Shown here: positions 34,521 to 49,000 of the stretch, in pieces
Layout: the number at the start of each line of letters is the position of its first letter
How positions within the stretch are numbered: position 1 is the first letter of the stretch
Assembly (NCBI RefSeq): GCF_037893015.1
Contig: NC_133658.1
Span: 886,490,977-886,554,976 of the forward strand
Length of the DNA: 64,000 bases
DNA from: Macrotis lagotis
Taxonomy: Eukaryota; Chordata; Mammalia; Peramelemorphia; Peramelidae
Reading direction: 5' to 3'
Notes under the pieces: generated by a model
Database searches by the model: none
What the model was told of the DNA's origin: nothing
Seen by the model: only the letters and a program-made list of their open reading frames with translations
Made by a program: the position numbers and the translations under genes

Positions 34521-35454
34521 TCCCACACCGATTTAAGTCATTATCTGCACCTTCTCCTCTGGAGTCATCTGAGTCCGGTAGCAAGATGTAGATCAGGACT
34601 TCTGGCGATGGCCAGTTCTGGGGCTCAGTTAACAGGTATTACTGATCATTGATCTTGCCCATGGCCAGGGCACGCCTGCTGGGCTGATCACTGGAGAGTT
34701 TTGCCCAGCCTATGGGAGGAAAGGCTAGAGATACCAGAGATGCCCTCAAGGACTACAGGACAGCTGGAGACCTGACTGACAGCTGTGCAGCTTTCCTAAG
34801 AAAACAAGTTCCAGGCTCAGTACTGAAATAGATTTTGTATCTTTTAATTGATCTATTTACAATTCATTTCTTTTGTACTGTAACTACTTAAATCACAGTT
34901 CCTTTCTCTGAACTTAGTTTAGAAATTCAGCTAGTCTGCAATGAGTTAATTTTAAAAATCCAGTTCTCTTGCCTCAAGGAAATCTGCTTTCTTTGGGGGA
35001 TGAAGATGGATACCAGGAATATGTTTATACCACAAAACTATCCTTCAAGGATACTGAATTTGCTATCCAAAGAAATCTGAATTTGTAGGTAGACCTAGAC
35101 CATGAATATTCTTTAGTCCCCGGAGGGGAAAAGGGAGTTATTGTCCCTCATTCCAAATTTTCAACCCATCATATTGTTCCTCAAGCCTCATTTCTGTAAA
35201 CAGTCATATTGACTTTGCCATTCGTGATGCTGAACTCTTGTAGCCAATTATAAGTTGTTCCCTTTGTATGAAATCCTGTTTTTTGCTCTATACTCACCAA
35301 AAACCTTTAAAAAAGAATTGTCTCCTGCCATTTGGGGGTGAGGTCTTAGCTTTGCTGAGAAAGCTGAGATCCTAGTTATTGGTAAATTGGCATTTTGCTG
35401 ACAAATTGAGTATGCTTAGAAATGTCTCAGTTTACCTTATTTTAACTGGTAAAG

Positions 35455-36085
35455 TACCAACCCTAAAGGCAATAGGAGTTAAGAAAAGGGAGTGAGCTTT
35501 GATTACTCAGTGTGGGCAAGGAGTAGTCAAAGAAGGCTATACTGGCAAGATGGGACCTGCGTTGGGACTTGAAGGATGGATAGAATTTGAATACATAGAA
35601 GGGAGTAAAAGTATTTAGAACCTTGTGCGCAAAAGTAGAGAGGGGAAAAAAATGGCCATAGAATAGTGAGGACGTCTGTGGTGGAGTAGTTAATAAGACT
35701 AAAAGCACTGCAGTAAATGTTAGTAATTCAGATTTAATTGAAAAGAAAGTCAACCCCTCTCCCTCCCAATAAATACAAGGGGTTGTTAAACATTTAGTAG
35801 CACATCCTGGAACTGGGTCAAATGAGTGACTTTTGGGGGGGGGGTATAATAGAAAAAAATATATATATATATAAAATATATATATATATAAATGTGTGTG
35901 TGTGTGTGTGTGTGTGTGAATCTGTTGAAAGACCTTATATTAATGAAATCCCAGGTTGGAGTTGAATGGATTCAAAGTGGGACGAGGCTCTTCAGGGAGA
36001 GACCAGGTTGGATATTATTGCAATAATCCATGTGGGGAAAGGTGACTAGGGCCTAGGCTAGGGTGCTGGCAGTGGGAATGGAGGG
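35455..36085 (+). repeat. Copy of an unassigned interspersed repeat family
   Basis: TGAGCTTTGATTACTCAGTG, GACTTGAAGGATGGATAGAA, TTGGATATTATTGCAATAAT and CTAGGGTGCTGGCAGTGGGA follow the same order as copies near 15705-15935, 30850-31300, 21700-22060 and 61675-62160. A TA/TG microsatellite at 35850-35920 sits inside it. Confidence 0.5.
35845..35920. repeat. (TA)n(TG)n microsatellite
   Basis: ATATATAT runs followed by TGTGTGTG. Confidence 0.92.
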
Positions 36086-36329
36086 GAGCCCTGTAAAATT
36101 TTAAACAACTTGGAAGATTGTCACTACTAGTGATTCAAAAGGCTTCATTAGTTACATGTTTTTCATTCAGTTTGGTATTTTAAATCCAAAGGTTTTAAAT
36201 GATTTGTCTCTAACCCTTTTAAATAACTTTATTATCTAAAAATTTTAAATTATTTGCAAATTTGTAAATTGAGTTTGCAAAAATTCCTGGGATGCTCATG
36301 GAAGGGGCCATGTTCATTAGAGACAGATA

Positions 36330-39300
36330 CTGGACCCAAACTTTATTTATTAAATAGAAACGTCACAAAGTTAAGCAAAATGTGCCCTGATTTTAAATGG
36401 CCGAGAAATTTAAATTAAGAACAAAACACACCCACACTTAGTATGGGGAAATTTTCTTCATTTTTAATTTACAGCAGAAAGAATATAAAGCATTCAGAAA
36501 ACATTTTCCATATTTTAAGGGCAATTCAAAACATTTTGCATGGTTCCAGCAGCTGAGTTCTTCAACAGATCCATTGATTCAGTGATGCTTTACATGCACA
36601 ATTACAAAAATAAAACTTACAAAAAGGAGACATCTAGACTAGTTTTACATGCAAGTCTTGGGGACCCCCCGTTGGGCGCCAACTACTGTGTGGAACTGCC
36701 ATAAGCGACCGTGCAACCATAGAGGGGGTTCATGTTATAGTCTTTATTTCGTTCACACAGTACAGCTGATTTCAAATGTGTAATAATAGCAATTAAATTT
36801 TCAGGAGACAGAATAATATTAGCTATTAATTTTTATAATGAAATCCTACTCCTGGCACTTGGGAATTCAGATTATCCAAGAAAGCTGCGCTTACCTATCA
36901 TCTTATACTCAAAACTATGATCCACAACCAAGAAAAGGGCGATCAGAAATGCGTTATTTCAGTGGAAGTGCATTTTTAACTAACTCAGTGGTCAATGTTA
37001 TATAGGTGGGTTATTTAGTAGGCTTTAAACCTACTTTCTCTTCCCTCCATGAAGACCCTCTGAGTTGGAAGAGTAACATTAAGTATTTCTATATCTTACT
37101 GAGTCTTCTATCTTGACCATCTAATAAATGTATGTGAAACCTTTTTTTGTAGAAATATGAGGGTTAAAACAAATCCACTGAGGTCATTACTCTTGTTAAA
37201 AAGATCCATTCTTTTCATTATAACAAATGGAATAAACATGTCTAAATTCTTTCAGTTTTAATGCAGGACATTTCAAAAGATCTGGCCTTCACATTCTATT
37301 CCCATTTGTGTATGCAATTATGTATATGTGTGTATGAGTGTATAATACTCAGTGTTCTCCTACAGGCCCAATTTTGTAAAATAATAGATATTTTGGGACT
37401 GCAACAGCTGCAGCATGAGCCACACACTTAAAAAAAATTGAGTTAGGTCAGTTTACAAATGTACAGGTGGCTGTTCGTTGTGGGACTGTCACTGTTGTCA
37501 GAGCTGATCACGAGCAGTAAGACATATACTGTACAGTAATTCAAGGTTGGCAGTGAAAGGAAGTAATTAAAAAACAAGTACAATTATAGAAAAGGCACCA
37601 AGAGCACTGACCCCAGTTTTTACCCCAATCCTTTTGTAATATACCTTCCTTCCAAAGACACCAGTTTAAAAGCTTCTTATTTGTGAATATTTTTAGGCTT
37701 CACAACAAGCCTTGCATTTTAACTTACAGTTGATGGCCAAAATCAAGTAAGAACAAAACTAATTGTCATAAACTTTACACCAACTGATCGTCAGACTTAG
37801 CTTGGAAATTTTAAACTGGTATCCGCAAATACTAACTTACCCTCTCTTAATTTAACAATAGTAGTTTCTATTTTTTTTTAAAGTATCTGATTTCTTTGGC
37901 TCCTCATTATGTGGAAATAGTAATATACCATGACACCCCTACAAGACCAGTTTGCATCATTTTAATTTTTAATTTTTAAATTTTTTGTGCAATTTTTTTA
38001 TTACATTTTCTGACTTCCAGCAGGAGATATGAAAATGTGAAACATATTTTTCTACTTTCAGACTATTTCTTTTTTTTTTTTCAGTTTATGTTCATTCTAA
38101 GTGTTCTTTATTGGAGTGAGTGGATGGTGTTAAGCTATATACTGTTTTTTCTTATGATTATCTGCTTTGCAAAATTAACTTAATTTTCTTAAGCAATATT
38201 AGCATTCACATTACTTGGCACCATTGGCAAAAAAAGTTAAAATAAAATTAAATAAACTCCTGGTAGCCAAAATTAAATGTAAACATATCCTTTTTTTTTG
38301 TTTGTTTTTAGTAATGTTACTCTGCCTTTTTTCCTAAATCTAAATACAGTAGCTCTTTTTTTTTGCAGTTTAGTCATGCTTTAGCAAAATGTTCTTCTAA
38401 AGAACATTTAAAATAAAGTACTCTTATAGTGAAATAAAGTTTTTGTTTCATTTTACAGACCATAGCCACTAATGCTTTGCTTTTTTTCATTTCTTTTTTT
38501 CTTGAATTCATGCACATATCTCTGTTTTAATATATACAATATGTACAAACAATACATCCACACTTTTCTCGCTCATTCAGACAAAACTATACAAATAATA
38601 ATTTTATCTTGCCATGTTATTGACCCTTTGTGAATAAAATATTTAGTAATTAATATAATCCCTTTCAAATAGTATTTCTCATTTTCCATTTCTACTTTCT
38701 ATATATACAGAAACTGCTCAGTTTTGATGAAATATCGCCAAAATATGGAATTTACTGGCCAGAACGCAGCACCACACTGATCTTTTAAGTGGCATAATGT
38801 CCAGGCAATGTTTATGGTTCCTCAGAATGACTAAGAATTTCCAAGGTTACTAAAAAAAAAAGCTACATGCTTTACTAATTATTCTACATAACTTTCATCT
38901 CCCATGAAAGTAAGGCAAAAAAATAAAGTGCTGGACATGAGAAAAAGGACATGATGACTGATATACTTTGCAGGTTCTAGGAAAAAACCACACACACACA
39001 CACACATGAAAGAAACTTTCAAACTTTCCTTAAGCTGTACTTTCCTTATTTCCCATGCATTACCCGTTTGCTTCACACATCCACCCCTCTGCAAATTTCC
39101 ACAAGACATTAAAAACCTGCAGATTTAAAAAGTTGCATTAAGTGTGCTGTAGAGATTTAAAAAAAAAAGTAGAAGAGCAAAGGAAATGAGAACACACGGA
39201 CCCAATAAAGATTTGTACGATCTAAGCCCTCCACCGAGAATCCCAAAGATTCAGCTTCTTGGAAATGATTGACAGGTGCAGGAATAGCATTTTCTCTGTT

Positions 39301-39665
39301 GCTCGTGCATTCCCACCTTTTCTTAACTATGTTTTTTGGTATAATATTTGTCCAGTTCCACACGATGTTTGAATACAGCCCTAGATGAGGATAACCGCTT
39401 CTTTCTGAGAGAAGGCAGCCTCTCACAGATTCCTCCTGGTGTCTTGTTCTCCCATGATCCAACAGAAGATTGAGTTCCAAGATGTCTTGCTGAACAAATT
39501 AAAAGTTGTCCATGAAAGTGCAAATGCAATGACCAAAACATTACTGTTAAAATCCTGCAGTTGAGCTTCCGAAAACTGCAGTGGGTTTTATTTGTTTTGT
39601 TTTGTTTTGTTGTTGTTGCATGTCTCTGCTAAAAACAGAAAATGAAAACAGTCTGAAAAGCAATG
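36330..39665 (-). other. CAMTA1: CAMTA1 3' UTR (approximate)
   Basis: About 3.3 kb of A/T-rich DNA with many oligo-T and oligo-A tracts and no interspersed SINE, unlike its surroundings. Candidate poly(A) signals in the CAMTA1 direction are AATAAATAAA (36351-36342) and AATAAA (36748-36743). Which one is used cannot be told by eye. Confidence 0.55.
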
Positions 39666-39735
39666 TCACATTGCTACGGGATGCTGCTGCTGCTGCGGGT
39701 CTTCAAGTTCCTTGGCCTTTTTCAATTCTTTCACT
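39666..39735 (-). CDS. CAMTA1: CAMTA1 last coding exon, usable in two frames
   Basis: Acceptor TTATTTTTTCAG. Joined directly to the exon ending at 51464 it reads (AG)A then VKELKKAKELEDPQQQQHPVAM and stops at 39668-39666. Joined through the 31-nt microexon it reads SERIEKGQGT and stops at 39705-39703. The first frame has four Gln from a CAG run, more than I remember in human. Confidence 0.93.
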
Positions 39736-39850
39736 CTGAAAAAATAAGAGATGGCTTTGTAGTGTCACTATTTCCAAAGGAAGAAAGAGTCTTCTAACCA
39801 TCCCTTCTACTATGAAGCATACCCCATGGCATGGTAGAGAGTCAATGGCC

Positions 39851-39881
<31 letters not shown>

Positions 39882-42800
39882 TTGTTAGAGACTTGGGAGA
39901 CGCAGGGGACCTCTGAACTGCTAGAAAATAAGAAGACACTAAGAAGGAAGAAATGTTTCACAGGCTAATGATTCTATGGTTATGATTAGTCTTCCTCTCA
40001 TTAAGCACTGCTTCGATTTCACATTGTAGGAACACAATAGAACCAGATTCCATTATCCTATTCCATCTGATAGGAGGGTAATGTGTTGAAACCAGAAAAT
40101 CAGAACCAGCAGCTCTTCCAACTGGTTTGACTAACATTAGTGCCTCAAAATCCAAAGAAGTTGTCCTACATAGTTACCTAAGTTGGGGAATTGAATAGAC
40201 ACAATTTATTCAGCTTTTAAGTACATAGATACTGAACTAATTTTTTCTGACTTTGTTAAAGTCTTGAACCTGGGTCACATCATTGCATGATCTCATTTTT
40301 TTGGTATTTATTATAGGAAAAAATCATTTAGCATAATTATCTTGAACATATCAAGGTTTTTATTTTGTTTTTATTTTATTTTTATTTAAGTCAGTGGGGT
40401 TAGGTGACTTGAGTGTCTGAGGTCACATTTGAAGTCGGGTCCTCCTGACTCCAGGGCTGGTGCTCTATCTTCTGCGCCACCTAACTGCCCTCTCAGGTTT
40501 TAATAAATTGAATTTGTGACTTGGTTTATGTGTCTATCATCTTATAATGCTATTTTACTTTTAGCAGATAGATTCTCAAAGTTCTCACAGAAACAATTAT
40601 ATTTTTTAGATGAAATATTTTAAATACATGAGTGTTAATGAAAACATTCAATAGTGAATCTTTTGCAGAGGAAGATTCTTTTTTGAAATCTGCATTATTA
40701 ACCCCTACTTTACTACTTTGTAATTACCTCTCTGGGCCTCAGTTTCCTCATCTATAAAATGAGTTTGGATTAGATTATTTCCAAAGTCCTTTCCCGCTCT
40801 TTCCCGCTTAGAATCTTTGATTCTAAATTTGGATTTTTGTGTATATGGTATTCTTGAAGTAGGGACACACCTCTATGTTATAAAAGGAAAAACTGAGATT
40901 TTACTAATTACTAAGAACTTGTCTTTTCCATGATCTGTTAGCTTTTATCATTATACTGTTTTCTCATACTTAAAGATACTTTTGTCATTGTGTCTGACCT
41001 ATAGTAGAGCATTCTGAGGTTGTATTGGTCTGATCAGTCACAGTTGGACACATTGTAATTTGTCTCTTTGGTCTTCTTTGATAATGAACCACAACAGATT
41101 GGTAACAACAAAACTGTAAAGAACAGTACCAGTGTAACTTATGTTTTTAAGAAAGTAAATAACTTAAGAAAGTTAAGTAACAAATGTTTTTAAGAAATGT
41201 TAATTTTGAATTTTATAAAAGGAATAATTTAAAATACACAGGGAATCTCACCATTTAGAATTATCCTGTGATTAATCTTTCACAAGGTCTATAATCATGT
41301 AATTTGCCAGTTTCATAAATTATTTCTATATTGAATTTGCTTAAAGGACAACTATACAGAAATCTCAAATGTACTCAAATTTTGAAGTAATGCTTTATAT
41401 TTCTTTGTTTTTTTATAATTTAAATGGCATAGAAATCTTTTTCAGACTTGAAGTTAATCAAAGGGAAAGGAAAGAGGGGTTAGAAAATAAGGAAAATATT
41501 AACATGATCTTCTAATTCATCAATAATACTAAATGTCTGGATTTTTAAAATCTGAATGCTAGGTTTTTCCCAAAAGAAAATACTATTTAGAAAAACATCT
41601 AAAGCTGTCAGCTAATATCCCATTCCTAGTGTAGCCTCTTAAAGGGTGTCAGCAGAGTGCAAAAACTGATAGATCCCACCAAACCAGAAAGGTTTTGAGT
41701 AACAGCAGCAGACTGATCATGTCTGTCAGACAACTAGCTTAGCTGAGGTTTTAGACATTCATGACTCCAGATGTTTGACTCCAAAAACCATCTATTAAGT
41801 TGTAGCACGATTGTAATCTGCATCAGTGGACCTAGTATCCATATTGATAAGATTTTAGATCCTTAAAGTACTGAAAAATAATTAAATCAATTGAGAGAAG
41901 ACTTGTATTGCCTAGTACGAGAACATAATACATATCTTGCTCAAATTTTGAAACTAGTAACTACTAAATTCTTCAGAAGTCACAGGATACTTAATTCAAT
42001 TTGTGACCTGTTAACTCACATTTATATAACTCTTAAAGCTGTACCAAATGCTTTATTTGTACCAATCCTGGATGTACACAATGCTTTATTTGTAACACTA
42101 GAAGAGAGTACATATATTGACTCCATTATTACAGATAAAGAAACTGAGGCTTAGGGAGGGTGACTTGTCACAATCAGAATTCAAATCCAGATCTTCTGGT
42201 TCCAAGTGTGCGGCCTTTCTATCATGCTACATTCCTTTCCCAACAGAGGGGCAAATGGGAAAGGAAATTATAGAGACACTAAAAATTTACAACAGGGCTG
42301 TGTTACTTTAGTTTCTCTTAGGGACCACTAAAGTGGCTAATGTGGGAATCTTCTTCTCAAGGTGACTTTGGAAGGTGGATTATTAGAATAGGTGTTGTAT
42401 AATGGAAAAACTGGACAAATCAGACTTTTTCTAGCCCATATTTTTTTCTAAAATATTTTGAGTTATAATTTAATAATAATTTTTTGGATTTTCTTTAAAA
42501 ACTGATCAACTGAGGTTGTATTCTTTTTTTTTTCTTTTTTCTTTTTTAGTTTTTGCAAGGCAGTGGGGTTAAGTGGCTTGCCCAAGGCCACAGTTAGGTA
42601 ATTATTAAGTGTCTGAGGCTGTATTTGAACCCACGTACTCCTGATTCCAAGGCCAGTGCTCTATCCACTGTGCCATAGCCACCCCTGAGGTTGTATTCTT
42701 AAAGTGATTTTGAACATTTGATCCTTGGACTATATCCAAATTCCTGGGAAGAGATGTTCTGGATTGAATGAAGCCAACATAAGAAAACTAACTTAACACA

Positions 42801-45800
42801 GGATGTTAATTAAAAATTGTACTTAAGATTTCCAAGGCATCAATAATTCAAAATATATATATTCTTAAAGAATTCACTAAACAGGAGCTTAATTTTGGTC
42901 TAAATTTTTACACACTTGTTTTTGCTTTTCTCTGATGTGCCCAAATGACACCAAAAACAATTTGATGGGGGAAAACTAGCCAAAGTGTATCAAATAGACA
43001 AAAATGAAAGTTTTGCCTATATTTTTCTACTTTGTGACTAATCAGCTAAAGGTTCCAGCAGGGAATTACCACTTTAAATCATGTTGTTATGGGGCAGTGC
43101 CCATTCTGGAAGACTTATTAATGAATTAAATATCCCAGTTCATTTATAGAAATAGAGCCAGTGTCATTGCTTTCACAACTGCATTCCAGCAGACATTGTC
43201 GAAACAGAACCAACAGTACTCCTGTGTAATGTGTGGCCTTCCTCAAGATCTTGAACATAACAAGAGAGTAGTAGTCTCTGCAGGTACCTGGCAGTAAGTA
43301 AGGGTTTAAAGGCAACATGGGTTTTCTTTTCTGAACTGCACTACTACTGGCAAATAGCAGGACAGCTGAACCAGGCATGGCAGCCTACCCTTTGTAAGCT
43401 TTTTGGCCCTTGTCCGGACCTGCCAGCTTTGAGTTGAGGTGATGTCTTAGGACAGCACGACTTTTGGAGCTATAACCATTTTCTCAAACTTCCCAAGTGT
43501 ACTAAATTGAAAATGATCCCATAGTTGAGATTTTGTCCCAGTCTTATCCGACAATGTTGCATCATAATGTACTGAGGTGATGTAGTAAGCCACAGCACTG
43601 AAAGCCAGCAAAAAAGCCCACATAGTGGTACTTCCATAGACGTCCAATGATACTTATGAACAAATGGAGAAGGCCCAGTTAAGAAACTCGGAGCAAACAA
43701 TGGCTTCATGGTTTAAGCATAAGGCAAAGCTGCTTCCTTATATCTACTCAGTAATGCTCAGCCAGAGAAATGTTCAATGAGTCAGTGAGGTTCAGCAGAG
43801 AGGTTCTCGCAATGCTGGCCGTCGGTGTAGGCAGGACAGCCACACCAGGCTTTCTAGTCAGTTACCTGTTGCTCTTAGAGCTGAAATGACTTGTGGGAAA
43901 TTTAGGAAAAGGGAGATCTTGCCATTTTCCAGAAATCTCATTTGGGTTGCAAAAAAAAGACAGAAAGGCCCAATAAGAATGACACCCCAAAGCATGCTGT
44001 CTGCAATTTAACACACACCTCTGTGTTCCAAAAACATTCAGTCCCTGCAAGAGGTAAGCGAAACAAAATTACTTTGGAGATCTTAATTGCACCCATGATG
44101 ACACATCCCATGCTCAGTTCTTGCTCTTTATTCAATAAGTTGGGTCACTGAGAAACTGTTAATGTCTCTTGTTATATCTCAAATGTAACGATGGGAAGAA
44201 TGGGGATATAACCGATACATCAGCTTAGAATATTGTTTACTCATTTCATTATGTATTTTTATAGGTATTGTTAAAGAACTGTCACAGAGAAATGGATGCA
44301 TAAATTAAAGGACTAATCCCTGAGTTTGGACCTCTTGAGGATGTTTCTGATAGCTTTTTCTGGTCGAGTGCAGAAGTAAATACTTACCTTGGGGGATGGC
44401 AGCATCTGGCACAGATAGATTCATTTTCAGAACCAAGCTCAAACAGGGAAAGCTTTGGGTGTTCTTAAAACCATGATCAAAATGCATTTCAATTTCCACC
44501 CCACCTTGCTGCAACCTGTAGCTGGTACTTGCTGCATATGGTCCTTTTGGATTGTTGGACCCACCTTTGTTGAAAATCCATCAAGATAACTAGGCTAACA
44601 GTTCACAGGGTTGGTTCAAATAATCCTGTTATCCCTGCTGCTATATTAAGGGAAGACAGGGATTGGTTTGGGAAGTGCTTTTCAGAGAAAGTGTATTTAA
44701 TATTGTTTTCCTGTGAGTACTTCCTAATATCAGAGAAATTTCTGAAGGAATATGTGTTGGAGGGAAAATAGGGAAATGATTTTTATCTCTTGAATAAGAG
44801 AGATATTATTTTTCAGGCCAGCTGCAGCCTCAATACATTCAGGATAAAGATGGCTGTGTAATGTAGATTATTTACACTTAGTTCCTCCACTAGAAGGGGA
44901 ATCTTGTTTTTTCCTGCTATGGGTCTGAATAAATAACTTTAAAAAAATTAGAATAAAGTGCTTATAATCTAACTGGAAAGTGGTCTCAAAGACATCTGTA
45001 ATCCCTTTTTTGGCAATTCTTGCCCCTTTAGGTAACATTTTGCTTAAAACGGTCTCTGAATTTAGCATAATTTCTAGGATAAACTTTAAAAAACAACAAT
45101 AAAGTTCACTTCTTTATCTGTTAGCTTCTAAATCATATATCATTCATAACCAAAAATCTTCTGGAAACTGAACCACTGATAGGGAAGGCTGAGTCAAAAA
45201 GGGTCAGACTAGAAAGTATTTGGTGGGTTTGCTTCATCTTCCCATCTTAGGACTAGAAACTTAGATGAACATAGGATTCTTTTCTGGAGGTTCCATGCTT
45301 TTGAAGTTGACATTGGAGCTATTGTGATGGCATTCTGATGATAAGTAGCTTCTGTCATCAGCATAATCTGAATCAAATACCCTGATGTTACATTCTTTCA
45401 TACTGTTTTTCAGAATAGCAAAATTATATTTCTAATAATAGGCAAATTTTACAAATGATATTTTCAGATGAAAACTCCAGAGATGTGAATCCTTCGCCCA
45501 GAATGCCCTACCTCTAACTGCAGTTCTGACCTGGGAACTGTTAGCAAGACCATCTAGCCTGCTGTGATCAAGGAGAGAGGAGATCTTAGTGGTAACCAGT
45601 CCAAGCTTTGAATGTAAGTTATTCTTCAACTTACGTGCTTAGGCGAAGATTACTCTTCTAGAAGGTAGCTAAATACTAAGATCTCCTCTACTCCTATCTT
45701 TCAAACTACCTATGGATTCCAAGTCATGATGCTATGATACTCCAAATTACCATGCATGAGTGTTTCTGGAACTCACAACAGAATGCAGCAGGCACTAAAG

Positions 45801-46024
45801 AAACTAAGGAAGGATCTTTCATTGATATTGATAATCATTTCTAGAATAATTCATTCTTAAAGAGAGTTAACATACCAGAGACCAGCAAGCTTCAAAAATG
45901 CATAAGCAACCACCAGATTAAGATGCTGACTCCTCACAGCAGGCTATTTTAATTGCATGTATCATGCAAGATACAAGTTACTATTGGTATTAATTCAGTT
46001 GAATATTGTAGCATGCATGAGTTC

Positions 46025-46056
<32 letters not shown>

Positions 46057-49000
46057 AGTGTGTGTGTGTCTGTGTGTGTCTGTGTGTGTATAGGTTAAGA
46101 AAGCACAGGAGAGAAAGGAAGAAATATCACTTTCTTTTTTTTTTCTCTTTCTAACAACATATAGTAAACCAGCTTTCCCACACATAACCTGAAACATTCC
46201 AATTCTGAACTGATCTAAAATAGTCAACATAAAAGAGTTAATTTGTATGATTATAAATATATTTACTTCTAAAAACTAATTTCTTAAATCCCAATTATTC
46301 TGAATATATGAAGATTTGAAACTTTCATGTGTGAAGGGGAATAAAATAAATGCTTATCAGAACTGGTCAGTTCTAAATTAGTTTCATGAAAGCTCTGGCA
46401 TGGTAATTCACTTCTCAAGACACCCCAGAATTTATGTGATGACATTACCATTCCATTCCCAGAAATTAAAATTTAATATGAACATTATATTAACATTACT
46501 TGGACAGTTTATTTATCTACCTGAAGTCCATTATATTTACTGGTAAAGACTTTGGATAAAGTTTTAGTTCCCTCAGATCTTGTAGCATCTCAGTATGCCT
46601 ATCTTAATTGAATCTTAGAATTCTGTGATCAAAGAAATTTAAATTACAAATTTAAAAATCTATGATGTGAGTTGTGGCATACAGCTTTAATCTCTGCTCC
46701 TGGGGAAGGCTGAGGCTGGTGGATGACTTGAGTTTAGAGTTCTGAGCTGCAGAAGAGCTAAATCCCTAGTCAGTATTATGTTGAGCCAGTCCCTGCGAAT
46801 GGGAGAGCCCCCAGGCTACCCAAGGAGCAGGATGCTGGCCCAGGCAGGAAAAATGGAGTAGTTTAAAGCTTCTCTACCAATCAAAATTGAACTAATGCCC
46901 ATGAATGACCAATATACTTCCAGCCTTAGTAAGATAGATGTAGTCTTAAAACATTTTTAATTAGGAAATAATGATAAACTTTATCCAAAGATATGAACAC
47001 TCTTAAGATTTCAGGGATTGCTACTCTTCCCCAAACTACCATTAAGTTTATAAATGACTAGATAGATGGGTGAATTTGAGAAAACAGAAAAATATAGCCA
47101 GTTGATAGAATTCCACCTTGATATTTTAGATCCATCCATTTCTCTACAGGTAAAAGGCAAGAAAAATTTCATTTCTCCTGTAAATCATAGGATCCTGACC
47201 CTAGGGCTAGAAGGGACCTCTTGGGGGGACCTATTGCATCCCTCTTATAGAATAAGTAATTAAGGCCCAGAGAGGAAAGGTGACCTACTCTTCCAATAGG
47301 AAATGAAATTCTAGTCAGCTTAGAATGACTAATCTTGACTGCTCCTAAGTATTTAATAAAACTCACATCACATTGTATTCAACTCCCTTACTGAGCACTT
47401 TTAGAGGAAGAACTGCTTTGTCATCCAGCGTTTCAGGAACATCGGCCATAGTGACTTTAAAAGAACAGCCCTTTTTCTCTGCAGCTAATCCTGCCTATTA
47501 CATAGTTCATTAAAAATACAAACTTCATTGATGTTTATCCTTGGTACAGTTTAGGACATTGGGTTATGTGAGGCTTAGTTATTCAACTCTTCTATGTGTA
47601 ACATTCACTTAATTCACTTTTTGAATTTAAATGCTGGAAATTTAGTTTGCTTATGACTTTGTAACTATAATCTTAATTATTAAGAAGCTGGATTTGAAAG
47701 GGCAACTAAATTGAGTGTACTGACTTACCTCAAATGGCAGAGAAAGGAGACATTTAGAAGATGAAACTTAAGAAACTAACTAATGGGGAAGATTTATTTT
47801 GGCCAGGAGAATTCTGAATAATAGGTCAACAGAAAAATGATCTAGCTGCCCCAAAGTAATAGAGGTTCCTATGAAATGACTAGGTTACTAATATATTCAG
47901 GTGGCAATTAAAATTATTATAGCAAAATATTCCTCTTAGTGCTTTTTGATACTTTTCTTTTGTTTTAGTGCAGACCCATTTCAAGTTCCAAACTTGTAAC
48001 ATCAGCCATTTTTATACTGAAGTTTCCTCCCACCACTTTCTAAGCATGCCCAGCGGTGGCTCCAGAAAGAAGGCCCTACATATGTATTCATGCACTATCT
48101 TATCTACTGCACGTGTGTTGTTCCTGGGTTAGTAACTGCAGTAGGGTTAGTTTGGCTTTGATCTCATTTCATGGAATTAATTGATGTGATACTTTCTAGC
48201 AAACCTAGGCTGCAGCCCCATGCAAGCAAGCAGAAAGCAAAGGAGTTAAAATGGAAGAGAGGAACTGGCTAGCAGGCAGCTAAACTCACCCTTTTGTACA
48301 GCCTATGGTCCGCCAGAGGGCTTTAGACAGTAAAACAATACCAAACAGCTATTAGCATACAAATGTCAGAACAGAAACCTTACAAATAGTTTTAGTTAGA
48401 CAAAAAAGAAGACCAAGTGGCTTTGTTTTGGGGGAAGAAGAAAAAAAAAGGGAAGAGGTGGCAGGAATGAGAATGAGGTGGAAATTCTGCAAGTGCTTTC
48501 AAAAAATCTGAATGAAATATATTTTGGACTTTATATTTTACTTAGTATATATAGTTTAAGTAAAATGGAGCTAGCAGAATTCACTGGAAATAGGAAAGGA
48601 CTGCTTTTTCTTAAGTTAATGAAATTATTTCAGGTCTTCTGCATTTGTCTTTTGTAGTATAACCCTATTTTAAGAAGAATTTTTACTAAATATTGAGGAG
48701 TCATAAACACAGCAATTTCTTCTAAATGTATGAAATGAGCCTGTAATTAAGGGGGAACAAACATTTTTAAATTAGATTTCCAATAATGGGCTTAGATTTT
48801 GGAGATTTCTCCAGATTTCAAGAATCATCATGAATAATGATTCATGGGTTGTTAAATTTGATTCCAAATTTTATGTTTTTAAATTTTTATTTATTTATTT
48901 AAGGCAGTGGGGTTAAGTGACTTATGCCCAAGGTCACACAACTAGGTAATTATGTGTCTGAGGTTGGATTTGAACTCAGGTCCTCCCATCCCCAGTGGAC

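Larger units (their letters stand above)
33400..36330. other. Intergenic DNA between VAMP3 promoter and CAMTA1 3' end
   Basis: No gene recognised. Beyond the SINE, possible LTR and unassigned repeat listed here, 34555-34625 resembles another marsupial retroelement scrap (GGAGTCATCTGAGTCCGGTA) and 34830-35450 shows nothing I can name. Confidence 0.6.

Noticed and set aside
43118-44135. Cluster of short minus-strand open frames with hydrophobic stretches, possible retropseudogene
   Set aside because: I could not match them to any protein, the frames do not line up under one gene, and there is no A tail or target duplication.
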